Assembly (NCBI GenBank): GCA_937898155.1
Contig: CALEJO010000185.1
Span: 1 to 12,858, forward strand
Length of the DNA: 12,858 bases
From: an uncultured Clostridia bacterium
Lineage (GTDB): Bacteria; Bacillota; Clostridia; Oscillospirales; CAG-272
Direction: 5' to 3'
Shown in pieces: positions 1 through 7,974 of the stretch. The position numbers and the translations under genes were made by a program. Every line of letters begins with the position of its first letter. The first letter of the stretch is position 1. The notes under the pieces were generated by a model. The model did not search any database. It worked only from the letters and a program-made list of their open reading frames with translations, and had not been told where the DNA came from.

Positions 1-1
1 C

Positions 2-2239
2 GAAAAGAGATTGAGCGCCTTCACCTTCTATGACGGGGAAGCGCATTTCACGCTGGACGATCCCGACGCGGCGGCGGGCGCGGCGTTGCGCACGGCGTAT
101 GAGATGGCGAACGGGAATGACCTCATATTGTGGGGCGGTATCGCTGCTGTGGCGGTGTGGCTCATGCGATGGCTGTTCGCGTTTCTGCTTTACGGGAGGA
201 GCGCGTTTCATCGCACGGGCACCGTGCCGGACGAGGTGCCGGCGCGCGTGCTGATCTGCGCCGTCTGCGAGCTCGGTTGTCTGCTTTTGCGCGTATCGCG
301 GGAGGGCGTGACGCAGGATTCGCTCTTGCCGGTCGCGGTCGGGACGGTATGCGCCGTATCCTTCGCGTTTTTGCTCTCGTTCTTTTTCGAGGACGGGATG
401 CGGGATACTTCGGCGGGCACGGCGGGACTTGGGGCGTTTTGCTTTTGCCTCGCGCTGTCCGTCGCGGGCATTGAGATCCGCAACTTTTCCGTCGGCTTGC
501 TTCTCTCGTATGCGTTGACACTTTACATAGGATATCGCGACGAGGCGACGAAAAGCGCGGCGGTCGGACTTCTGTGCGGACTTGCCTGCGGCGGGATTTA
601 CGCGCCCGTTTTTGCGCTTGCGGGGCTTGTCGCCGGCATCTTTTTCGATGTGAGTTGCCTACTCGCGGCGATTGGCTCGACGGCGGTGATGGTGTGCGGC
701 GGGCTGTATTTCGGCGGGCAGGAGGCACTTCTCGGCTTTTTGCCGGAGATCGGGGCGGCGACGGTCCTCGTGACGGTGCCGGCGCTCTTTCATCTGCTGC
801 CCGATCCGTCGCGGGCGCGCGTGCCGAGCGGCGCGGATTGCCGGGAGATTCTGCTTCGCCGGCGGGAGGAGGATCGCGCGCGGCGCATGGAGATGATCTC
901 CGATTCGATGAACGCGCTTTCGATCATGATGCACGAGCTTTCGGAAAAATTCCGGTTGCCGTCGCCGCGGACGCTGACGGAAGAATGCGCGGCGATCTGG
1001 CGCGAGCATTGTGAGCGTTGTCCGAACGAATGTGACTGCCGGACGATCGACGAGTTGAACAGCGATCCGATGCCGGCGCGGCTGGCGTCGAAGCTGATGG
1101 CGGTGGGCAAGCTCGACCGCGATAAGCTCTACGATATGACAAAACTGAACTGCCCGAATCTCGGAGAGATCGCGGGGGAGCTGAATGTCTGCACGACCAA
1201 GCTCATGGAGGAGGCGATTCGGGAGAACAAAACGCAGATTTTCGCGTTCGATTACGAAGCGATGGCGCAAATGTTTTCGGACGCGGTCTCGGCGAGCAAC
1301 GTCAGCTTTTCCGTCGATCGCGTGCTGTCGGACCGCCTGCATCGGGCGCTTCTTCGCGCGGGAATGCGTGTGGAGAATCTGCTCGTGTGCGGCGACCGCA
1401 AAAAATATGTGATCGCCACAGGCGCCCAAGTCGTATCGTCCGATCTGAGCGCGGAGGAACTGCGCCGCGTCTGCGAAGCGGTTTGCGGTGTGCCGTTCTG
1501 CGCGCCGTCGTTCATGCTGGAACACGGGCGGAGCGCCGTCACGTTGGCGGGGGAGAGCCCGTTCTTCGTCGAATACGCGGGGAAACAATATAATAAACGC
1601 GGAGAACGCGTCTGCGGGGACAGCGTTTCCGTCATTAAAAACGAGGACAGCTTCTTTTATTGCTTCATTTGCGACGGCATGGGAAGCGGAGAGGAAGCGG
1701 CGCTGACGGCGCGGCTCTCCAAAGTCTTTCTCGAAAAGATGCTCGCGTGCGGCAATCGGAAAAGCACGACGCTCGAAATGCTGAACAATTTTCTCTGCGC
1801 AAAGAGCGGGGAAAGCTTTGCGACGGTCGATCTGCTCGAAATCGACCTGATGCTCGGCACGGCGTCGTTCGTCAAAAGCGGGGCGGTGCCGTCCTACGTG
1901 ATCCGCGACCGCCAGCTCTTCCAGATCGCGTCGGGGACGTTCCCGATCGGAATTCTGACGCAGGTCTCCGCGGAGGTGACGGAATTCGAGCTGCACGACG
2001 GCGACGTGATCGTGCTGTGCTCGGACGGCGTGGCATCGGACATTGAGGCGGAGGAAAACGCCAATCCCGCGTGGTTTCCCGAGCTGCTCGCAAACGAGTG
2101 GACGGATGACCTCGGCAGAATGGCGACGCGCATCCTCGACGCGGCGCAAACAACGTCATCGCGCTCCGACGATATGACGGTGGAGCTGGTGCGGATCCGA
2201 CGCAAGGAATCGGCGGAAGCCGAGCAACTTGCTTCCTGA
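2..2239 (+). CDS. spoIIE: Stage II sporulation protein E, serine phosphatase (5' partial)
   Basis: SpoIIE is a membrane PP2C-type phosphatase that dephosphorylates SpoIIAA and so frees sigma-F in the forespore; it also acts at the polar septum. The frame is open to the left edge. A TTG at 11 is available, but no ribosome site is visible, so the true start probably lies upstream. Counted from that TTG, residues about 40-260 form eight or nine hydrophobic segments (the Bacillus protein has ten). A middle region about 290-500 contains a Cys-rich patch (CERCPNECDC). The C-terminal PP2C domain has its metal-binding motifs: CDGMGSG with Asp555, LCSDGVASD, and SDDMTV with Asp720/Asp721, so the enzyme looks active. 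The 742 visible residues against roughly 800 for the family suggest only a short N-terminal piece is missing. The stop is followed by a long AT-rich gap, so it does not appear cotranscribed with potA. Confidence 0.93.
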   Translation, partial: EKRLSAFTFYDGEAHFTLDDPDAAAGAALRTAYEMANGNDLILWGGIAAVAVWLMRWLFAFLLYGRSAFHRTGTVPDEVPARVLICAVCELGCLLLRVSREGVTQDSLLPVAVGTVCAVSFAFLLSFFFEDGMRDTSAGTAGLGAFCFCLALSVAGIEIRNFSVGLLLSYALTLYIGYRDEATKSAAVGLLCGLACGGIYAPVFALAGLVAGIFFDVSCLLAAIGSTAVMVCGGLYFGGQEALLGFLPEIGAATVLVTVPALFHLLPDPSRARVPSGADCREILLRRREEDRARRMEMISDSMNALSIMMHELSEKFRLPSPRTLTEECAAIWREHCERCPNECDCRTIDELNSDPMPARLASKLMAVGKLDRDKLYDMTKLNCPNLGEIAGELNVCTTKLMEEAIRENKTQIFAFDYEAMAQMFSDAVSASNVSFSVDRVLSDRLHRALLRAGMRVENLLVCGDRKKYVIATGAQVVSSDLSAEELRRVCEAVCGVPFCAPSFMLEHGRSAVTLAGESPFFVEYAGKQYNKRGERVCGDSVSVIKNEDSFFYCFICDGMGSGEEAALTARLSKVFLEKMLACGNRKSTTLEMLNNFLCAKSGESFATVDLLEIDLMLGTASFVKSGAVPSYVIRDRQLFQIASGTFPIGILTQVSAEVTEFELHDGDVIVLCSDGVASDIEAEENANPAWFPELLANEWTDDLGRMATRILDAAQTTSSRSDDMTVELVRIRRKESAEAEQLAS

Positions 2240-2245
2240 GAAATT

Positions 2246-2285
2246 CGGAGGAAACGGGAACGAAACGGAGGAAAACGGAGGATTT
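2246..2285 (+). repeat. Short purine-rich tandem repeat with a roughly 10-base unit
   Basis: Just after the spoIIE stop, CGGAGGA occurs at 2246, 2266 and 2276, with a degenerate CGGGAAC unit near 2255-2261. This gives about four units of 9-11 bases. Each intact unit is a strong Shine-Dalgarno core, but no gene start follows within normal reach. Function unknown; it may be a simple slippage repeat. Confidence 0.5.
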
Positions 2286-2321
2286 CGACAGAAACGGGCT
2301 TTTTTCGGGGATAATCAAGAA

Positions 2322-2366
2322 TTTTCAAAGTTTTTCAAAAATTTTCTAAAAAATATTGCATTTTTC
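2322..2366 (+). promoter_or_regulatory. Helically phased T/A tracts upstream of the pot promoter
   Basis: TTTTC begins at 2322, 2332, 2342 and 2362, i.e. on an exact 10-base register with one step replaced by the -35 region. Phased A/T tracts of this kind are known to bend DNA and to act as UP-like elements for RNA polymerase. Here they run directly into the -35 box at 2356. The bending is inferred, not measured. Confidence 0.45.
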
Positions 2367-2384
2367 AAAACTATCTGTTATAAT
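2356..2384 (+). promoter_or_regulatory. Sigma-A type promoter for the pot leader
   Basis: TTGCAT (2356-2361) is followed by 17 bases and a perfect TATAAT (2379-2384). Transcription should start near 2391, giving a leader of about 265 bases before the potA ATG. A/T-rich sequence extends upstream of the -35 box. This is the best promoter match in the window. Confidence 0.8.
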
Positions 2385-2390
2385 GCCCTT

Positions 2391-2459
2391 GTGAATTGGG
2401 AACGTATGCCGAATCGTTCCTTTCCAAAAATCAATTTTATATTGTTTTTTGATATTCAC
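2391..2459 (+). ncRNA. Candidate structured leader RNA, three-way junction (unknown class)
   Basis: The first bases expected in the transcript can fold into a closed three-way junction. P1 pairs GTGAAT (2391-2396) with ATTCAC (2454-2459). P2 pairs GGAACG (2399-2404) with CGTTCC (2415-2420) around a 10-base loop. P3 pairs CAAAAA (2425-2430) with TTTTTG (2446-2451), then a T/T mismatch, then CAAT (2432-2435) with ATTG (2441-2444) around a 5-base loop. An intrinsic terminator begins 13 bases later, an arrangement typical of transcription-attenuating riboswitches. I do not recognise the consensus; purine, T-box and guanidine classes do not fit. It could also be a short independent RNA ending at the terminator. 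The fold was made by eye, and several helices are AT-rich. Confidence 0.35.
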
Positions 2460-2471
2460 GGCACTTTTTAA

Positions 2472-2505
2472 TGCACGGAAAATTCGATTTTTCGTGCATT
2501 TTTTT
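2472..2505 (+). terminator. Intrinsic terminator in the pot leader
   Basis: An 11-base-pair stem (2472-2482 with 2488-2498, one G/T pair, loop TTCGA) is followed by seven T residues (2499-2505). It lies about 80 bases after the promoter and about 150 bases before potA, so it would stop leader transcription unless readthrough is allowed. It is too far from spoIIE to be its obvious terminator, though it would also stop transcripts coming from spoIIE. Confidence 0.8.
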
Positions 2506-2506
2506 A

Positions 2507-2604
2507 GTTTGCAGGGCAGACACGGCTTTCCATGCCGCCTATGTGAGCAAACGTATGGTTCCGGCCTGACGGATTTCCGTCCGGTGCGCTAGGCAGTCCG
2601 CGGC
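2507..2604 (+). other. GC-rich structured stretch between leader terminator and potA (unidentified)
   Basis: This GC-rich block lies between the leader terminator and potA. One hairpin is closed by GTTTGC (2507-2512) and GCAAAC (2547-2552) and contains ACA/TGT and CGGC/GCCG helices (2520-2526 with 2534-2537 and 2542-2544) around the loop TTTCCAT. The loop CCAT (2530-2533) could pair with ATGG at 2555-2558 as a pseudoknot. A second hairpin pairs GCCTGACGG (2564-2572) with CCGTC (2577-2581) and AGGC (2591-2594). No open reading frame with a ribosome site is seen. It does not match any RNA family I can recall with confidence. It may be a second regulatory element or an RNA gene. Confidence 0.3.
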
Positions 2605-2654
2605 ACGGGCGTGTGGTGCACGAAAAATACGTTAAAAAAGTGAGTGGCAAAAAA

Positions 2655-3793
<1,139 letters not shown>

Positions 3794-3797
<4 letters not shown>

Positions 3798-4621
3798 AAA
3801 AACGCTCTTTTCTCGAGGGCTTTGCCGCGGTGCCGCACATCGTGTGGTCGCTTCTCTTTATCGTTGCGCCGCTCATCTTTGTCATCTACTTCGCGTTCAC
3901 GGACACCTACGGCAATTTCACAACCGACAATATCTCGCTCCTTTCGAGTTATGCGCATATCTTTGTGCTGTCGGTGTGCTTCGCGCTGATCGCGACGGTG
4001 ATCTGCCTCTTGATCGGCTATCCGCTCGCGTTCGGCATTTCGCGGCTCAAACCGTCCACGCAAAAGCTCGTCATTTTGCTTTTGATGCTCCCGATGTGGG
4101 TGAGCTTGCTCATTCGCACCTATTCTCTGATGGCGCTGCTCGATAACGGCGGCCTGCTCAATTCACTGCTTGTGAAGCTCGGAATGAAGAAGGTCAAAAT
4201 CGTCGGCACGTCCGGTGCCGTGATCCTCGGCATGGTCTATGACTTTTTGCCGTATATGGTGCTTCCGATCTATACGAGCGTTTCCAAGCTCAGCCAGCGG
4301 TATTTCGAGGCGGCTGGCGATCTCGGATGCAACGGCGTGCAGGCGCTGTTCCGTGTCGCGATCCCGCTTTCCGTCCCCGGTGTGATCTCCGGCATCACGA
4401 TGGTCTTCGTGCCGTCGATCAGCACCTTCTACATTTCGCAAAAGCTCGGCGGCGGCTCGTTCGACCTCATCGGTGATACGATCGAGCGCCAGTTCCAGAA
4501 CGTCAGCACCTACAATATCGGTGCGGCGATCTCCCTTGTCATGATGATTCTGATTCTCATTTCCGTCGCGATCATGAACCGCTTCACGGACGAAGAGGAA
4601 GGAGGGGAACTGATCGTATGA
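3794..4621 (+). CDS. potB: Spermidine/putrescine ABC transporter permease PotB
   Basis: This is one of the two membrane permeases of the polyamine importer. It has 275 residues, normal for PotB, and about six hydrophobic helices starting at residues 11-35. The cytoplasmic EAA loop that docks on the ATPase is clear: EAAGDLGCN at 172-180 followed by PLSVPG at 191-196. The ATG lies inside the potA stop (ATGA overlap) and is preceded by GGCAAGGAGGAGGCGGCGGC, a strong ribosome site, so translation is probably coupled to potA. The C-terminus is acidic (DEEEGGEL). The PotB rather than PotC assignment rests on gene order and on the longer N-terminus before the first periplasmic loop. Confidence 0.93.
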
Positions 4622-5436
4622 AAACCCTCTCCAAAATCTATATTTGGGTGATCTTCGCGCTGCTTTACGCGCCGATCATCGTTTTGGTGCTGTTCTCGTT
4701 CAACCGCGCCGGTTCGCTCAATCATTTTTCGACGTTCTCGTTCTATTGGTATCGCGAGCTGTTCCGCGATCCGACGGCGCTTTCCGCGCTGAAAAATTCG
4801 CTGTTCCTCGCCGTTTCGTCGTCCGTTCTGGCGACGCTGATCGGCACGCTGGCGGCGTTCGGCATCGACCGGATGCGCTCGCGCCCTGTCAAATCCGCAG
4901 TCCGTTCGGTGACGGATATCCCGATGATGAATCCCGATATCGTCACGGGCGTTTCGATGATGCTTCTCTTCGTCGCGGCATCCTCGCTCTCGTTTTTGCC
5001 GATCAAATTCGGTGCGGGCACGATGCTGATCGCGCATACGACGTTCAACCTGCCTTACGTGATCCTTTCGGTGCTTCCGCGCTTCCAGCAGATGGATAAG
5101 CACCTCACCGAAGCGGCGCTCGATCTCGGCTGCACGCCGACGCAGACGTTCTTCCACGTCGAATTGCCTACGATCATGCCCGGCGTCATTTCCGGCTTGA
5201 TGCTCGGCTTCACGCTGTCGCTCGACGATTTCGTGATCAGCCATTTCGTCAGCTCGCCGGATTTCCAGACGCTTCCGCTTTACGTCTATAATCAGACGGC
5301 GCACGAGGTCAAATACAGCATGTATGCACTTTGCGCGCTGATGGTCGTCGCCATTCTGCTTCTGCTGCTCGCGGTGAACTTTGCCGGCTCGCTCGGCAAG
5401 CAGAAAAAGAAGATCAGAAGGAGGGACGCGGTATGA
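4618..5436 (+). CDS. potC: Spermidine/putrescine ABC transporter permease PotC
   Basis: This is the second membrane permease of the importer, forming the channel with PotB. It has 272 residues and about six hydrophobic helices, the first at residues 8-28. The EAA loop reads EAALDLGCT (155-163) then PTIMPG (174-179). The motif SLDDFVISHF at about 191-200 is typical of PotC proteins. The C-terminus is strongly basic (KQKKKIRRR), in keeping with a cytoplasmic end. The start codon overlaps the potB stop by four bases, with GAAGGAGGGG just upstream as ribosome site; its own stop overlaps potD in the same way. Confidence 0.93.
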   Translation: MKTLSKIYIWVIFALLYAPIIVLVLFSFNRAGSLNHFSTFSFYWYRELFRDPTALSALKNSLFLAVSSSVLATLIGTLAAFGIDRMRSRPVKSAVRSVTDIPMMNPDIVTGVSMMLLFVAASSLSFLPIKFGAGTMLIAHTTFNLPYVILSVLPRFQQMDKHLTEAALDLGCTPTQTFFHVELPTIMPGVISGLMLGFTLSLDDFVISHFVSSPDFQTLPLYVYNQTAHEVKYSMYALCALMVVAILLLLLAVNFAGSLGKQKKKIRRRDAV

Positions 5437-6677
5437 AAAAACTTCTTTCCGTTCTTCTTTTGGCGGGACTTCTCGTTTGCCTTTGCCTCGGTTGCACGTC
5501 GTGCGGCGACGGAGAGGACGACGGGGAAGCGATCACGCTTTACGTCTATAACTGGGGCGAATACATCGCCGACGGCAGCGAGGGCTCGATGGATGTCAAC
5601 GCCGAATTCGAGACCTATTGCCGCGAAGAACTCGGTATGAACGTCAAGGTCAACTATTCGACCTATGCCAGCAATGAGGACCTTTACGCCAAACTGTCTA
5701 GCGGCGCCGTCAGCTATGACGTCGTGGTGCCGTCGGACTATATGGTGGCGCGTCTCGCCGCCGAAGGACTTTTGCAACCGCTGAATCCCGCGGAGAATAT
5801 CCCGAATTACGAATATATTGCCGATGAATTCAAGGGGCTTTATTTCGATCCCGAGAACGTGTGGTCGGTGCCGTATACCTACGGCACGGTCGGCGTGATC
5901 TATAATACGGAGATGGTGCCGGAGGACGACCTCGGAAGCTGGTCGCTTCTCTGGGACGAGGATTACACGGGCAACATTTTGCAGTTCAATAATCCGCGCG
6001 ACGCGTTCGGCACGGCGCAGTATTACCTGGGATACAGCATCAACTCCGACGATCCCGACGAATGGCGCGAGGCGCTCGACCTGCTCAAAGAGCAAAAAGC
6101 GGTCGTGCAGGGCTATGTCATGGACGAAGTGTTCAATAAGATGAAAGGCGGCTCCGCCGCGATCGCGCCCTATTACGCGGGCGACTTCTTCACAATGTAT
6201 GCCGACAACGATCTGCTCGATTTCTTCTATCCGAAGGAAAGCACGAACGTCTTTGTGGACGCGATGTGCATTCCCGCCTGCGCGGAGCATCCGGAGCTGG
6301 CGAAGGCGTATATCGACTTCATCCTGAGCGAGGAGGTCGCGATCGAGATCGCGGAATACATCTGCTATGCGTCCCCGAACCGTCTCGTTTACGAAAACGA
6401 AGACTATATCGACTATATGAACGAGGAAATCCATCCCGAGGCGATGTCGATCCTTTACGATTTTGACATTTCCAATATGGAATTCTTCTTCGATCTTCCC
6501 GACGACACGAGAAATCTAATGAATAGTCTTTGGGAAGAGCTCAAAATCGAGAGCAATATCGGCACGGCGATCTACGTGATCTGCGCCGTCATCGTGGCGA
6601 CGCTCGTCGGCATCGGTGTCGCGCGACTGATCATCCGCAAAAAACGTGCGCGTGCATTTGAAAAATATGCCAAATAA
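5433..6677 (+). CDS. potD: Spermidine/putrescine-binding lipoprotein PotD, with extra C-terminal membrane helix
   Basis: This is the extracellular solute-binding protein that delivers polyamine to PotB/PotC. From the ATG at 5433 (414 residues, ribosome site AGAAGGAGGG) it has a short basic start, a hydrophobic stretch and a lipobox LCLG-Cys21, so it should be lipid-anchored. The mature part matches the family: LYVYNWGEYI (36-45), YDVVVPSDYMV (95-105), VPYTYGTVGVIYN (146-158) and FNNPRDAFG (195-203). The binding domain ends near LWEELKIES. An added segment follows: a hydrophobic helix at about 376-401 and a basic tail RKKRARAFEKYAK. E. coli PotD is 348 residues and lacks this. The tail is in the same frame with no sign of a frameshift. 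An upstream in-frame start at 5331 would overlap potC and is unlikely. Confidence 0.92.
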   Translation: MKKLLSVLLLAGLLVCLCLGCTSCGDGEDDGEAITLYVYNWGEYIADGSEGSMDVNAEFETYCREELGMNVKVNYSTYASNEDLYAKLSSGAVSYDVVVPSDYMVARLAAEGLLQPLNPAENIPNYEYIADEFKGLYFDPENVWSVPYTYGTVGVIYNTEMVPEDDLGSWSLLWDEDYTGNILQFNNPRDAFGTAQYYLGYSINSDDPDEWREALDLLKEQKAVVQGYVMDEVFNKMKGGSAAIAPYYAGDFFTMYADNDLLDFFYPKESTNVFVDAMCIPACAEHPELAKAYIDFILSEEVAIEIAEYICYASPNRLVYENEDYIDYMNEEIHPEAMSILYDFDISNMEFFFDLPDDTRNLMNSLWEELKIESNIGTAIYVICAVIVATLVGIGVARLIIRKKRARAFEKYAK

Positions 6678-6678
6678 G

Positions 6679-6709
6679 AAAAAAGCTGCCCCGCGGGGCA
6701 GCTTTTTTT
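6679..6709. terminator. Bidirectional intrinsic terminator between potD and spoIVB
   Basis: AAAAAAGCTGCCC (6679-6691) is the exact inverted complement of GGGCAGCTTTTTT (6696-6708), with a CGCG loop and a T run to 6709. Because A and T runs flank the stem symmetrically, it can terminate potD on the plus strand and spoIVB on the minus strand. It lies 1 base after the potD stop and 26 bases from the spoIVB stop. Confidence 0.93.
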
Positions 6710-6735
6710 GATAAGGTTCTTTTGACAGACGAACG

Positions 6736-7773
6736 TCATGCCGCTTGCGGCAGAGAGGGCGAATCCGCAATACTCGCGGAGCGCAGCATCGTTTCGAGGA
6801 AGATGCCGTAGCCCTCGGTCGGATCGGAGATCAGCACGTGCGTCACCGCACCGATGAATTTTCCGTCCTGAATGAGCGGGCTTCCGCTCATGCCCTGCAC
6901 GATTCCGCCGGTCTTTTCGATCAGCGCGGGATCGGTGACATGCACGACGAAATTGCGCCCCTCGCTGTCGCGGTCGATCGCTTTGATCTCGACTTCATAT
7001 CGCTGCCTTCCGCTTCCGTCCACGGTGGTGTAAAGCTCCGCTTTTCCCTCGTGCACCTCGTCGCGGTCGGCGACGGGGTAGAGCGCGTTTTCTAGTCCGG
7101 TCGGCAACTCATATAAGATGCCGTAAATGCCTGCGGGGGTATTTTTCAGAAGTTTTCCCGTTTTTTTGCCGGAGAAACTGCCGCGCAGTTCACCCGGCGC
7201 GCCCTGCTTGCCGCTCAGGATGCCGGAAAGCGCAACGTCTTCCGCGTTTCCGTAGGCGAACGGAACGAGCGTGCCCGTTTCGGCGTCACAAATGCCGTGC
7301 CCGAGTCCGGCGAATTCCAGCGTCTCGGGACGGATGAACGTGACGGTGCCGATGCCGGCGGCGCTGTCCTTGATCCAGATGCCGAGACGGGCTTCGCCGG
7401 CTTCATCCGTGATCGGCGTGACCGTCGCCGTGCGGCGAACGCCGCCCTGATCAAATTCCAGCGTCAGCGGCTTTCCTTCCGAGCGACGCACGGCGTCGGA
7501 CAGCTCCGCCGCCGAATGCAATTCCTTGCCGTCGATGGCGACGATGACGTCGCCGCGCCGGATGCCCGCGTCCGCCGCGGGTCCGCAGCCCGCGCAGATG
7601 CCGACCACGATCACGCCCGCCGTTTTGAAGCGGATGCCGAACGGAATGCCTGCCGCAATCAGCTTCGTCTCTGCGGCACGCGGGGCGCTTGTCGCCGCGA
7701 CCGTCCCGGGAAAACCGAATAACAGCGTCAGCGACAGGACCGCGCTGATTGCTTTTTCCCAATATTTTATCAT
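6736..7773 (-). CDS. spoIVB: SpoIVB peptidase (sporulation signalling serine protease, family S55)
   Basis: SpoIVB is secreted by the forespore into the intermembrane space, where it cleaves SpoIVFA to start processing of pro-sigma-K. From the ATG at 7773 it has 345 residues. A hydrophobic N-terminal segment (about 8-27) serves as signal or anchor. A PDZ domain follows (about 57-120, with GPAADAGIRRGDVIVAIDG), then the S55 peptidase domain. The catalytic triad is visible: His159 in GLGHGICD, Asp281 in TDPA and Ser296 in GMSGSP. The Asp-Ser distance of 15 equals that of the Bacillus enzyme (D363, S378). An AGGAAAGGA ribosome site lies about 14 bases before the start, slightly far. In many sporeformers this gene is next to spo0A; here the neighbours are unrelated. 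A longer frame from 7860 is less likely. Confidence 0.94.
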   Translation of the reverse strand: MIKYWEKAISAVLSLTLLFGFPGTVAATSAPRAAETKLIAAGIPFGIRFKTAGVIVVGICAGCGPAADAGIRRGDVIVAIDGKELHSAAELSDAVRRSEGKPLTLEFDQGGVRRTATVTPITDEAGEARLGIWIKDSAAGIGTVTFIRPETLEFAGLGHGICDAETGTLVPFAYGNAEDVALSGILSGKQGAPGELRGSFSGKKTGKLLKNTPAGIYGILYELPTGLENALYPVADRDEVHEGKAELYTTVDGSGRQRYEVEIKAIDRDSEGRNFVVHVTDPALIEKTGGIVQGMSGSPLIQDGKFIGAVTHVLISDPTEGYGIFLETMLRSASIADSPSLPQAA

Positions 7774-7803
7774 TTGTTTTTTGGAGGTCCTTTCCTGTTT
7801 TCC

Positions 7804-7818
7804 GCACGAATTTCGTGC
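7804..7818. repeat. Perfect 7-base inverted repeat in the divergent control region
   Basis: GCACGAA (7804-7810) and TTCGTGC (7812-7818) flank a single T. It lies about 30 bases before the spoIVB start on that gene's strand, and upstream of the promoter of the right-hand gene. The one-base centre makes it more likely a dimeric protein-binding site than an RNA hairpin. There is no T-run, so it is not a terminator. Confidence 0.4.
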
Positions 7819-7845
7819 TGTTTCTAATTTGCGGCGAACGGCGTT

Positions 7846-7876
7846 TTTTATGTATAACAATTTTTCTGCGTCATTC
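7846..7876 (-). promoter_or_regulatory. Weak sigma-G/sigma-F-like promoter candidate for spoIVB
   Basis: On the minus strand, GAATG (7876-7872) and CATAAAA (7852-7846) resemble the forespore consensus (GNATR and CATNNTA), but the spacer is 19 bases and the -10 box has one mismatch. It is placed correctly, about 65-70 bases before the spoIVB start. In Bacillus, spoIVB is read by sigma-F/sigma-G. Treat this as tentative. Confidence 0.22.
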
Positions 7877-7895
7877 CATATATTTTGTTTTTCTA

Positions 7896-7924
7896 TTGAA
7901 AATCACGTTTTTTTATGATAAAAT
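7896..7924 (+). promoter_or_regulatory. Sigma-A type promoter for the right-hand gene cluster
   Basis: TTGAAA (7896-7901), a 17-base spacer and TAAAAT (7919-7924), with a TG one base before the -10 box (extended -10). The start should fall near 7931, about 45 bases before the SLOG-protein ATG. No further promoter of this quality is visible down to pfkA, so it may drive the whole cluster. Confidence 0.7.
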
Positions 7925-7974
7925 AGATAAGAATAAATTGAGAAACCGTTTTTTTTGGAAAAGGGGGCGAGCGG

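Noticed and set aside
659..2149. A 496-codon open frame on the minus strand across spoIIE
   Set aside because: It is antisense to a gene with intact PP2C motifs, is rich in Arg/His as expected from GC-biased third positions, and has no recognisable domain or ribosome site.
2229..2471. A small 80-codon plus-strand gene after spoIIE
   Set aside because: It overlaps the spoIIE end and runs through the promoter and AT-rich tracts. Its composition (Phe, Lys, Asn) simply reflects AT-rich noncoding DNA, and no conserved motif is seen.
2507..2604. A guanidine-I (ykkC), SRP or hammerhead RNA in the block before potA
   Set aside because: GGTTCCGG and AGTCCG fragments recall ykkC, and CTGACGG recalls hammerhead, but the defining second half of ykkC, the SRP tetraloop region and the hammerhead GAAA core are all absent. 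It is left as unidentified.
5292..6434. A 380-codon minus-strand frame across potD
   Set aside because: It is a shadow of the potD coding frame; it would have to start inside potD and end in potC, with no promoter or ribosome site.
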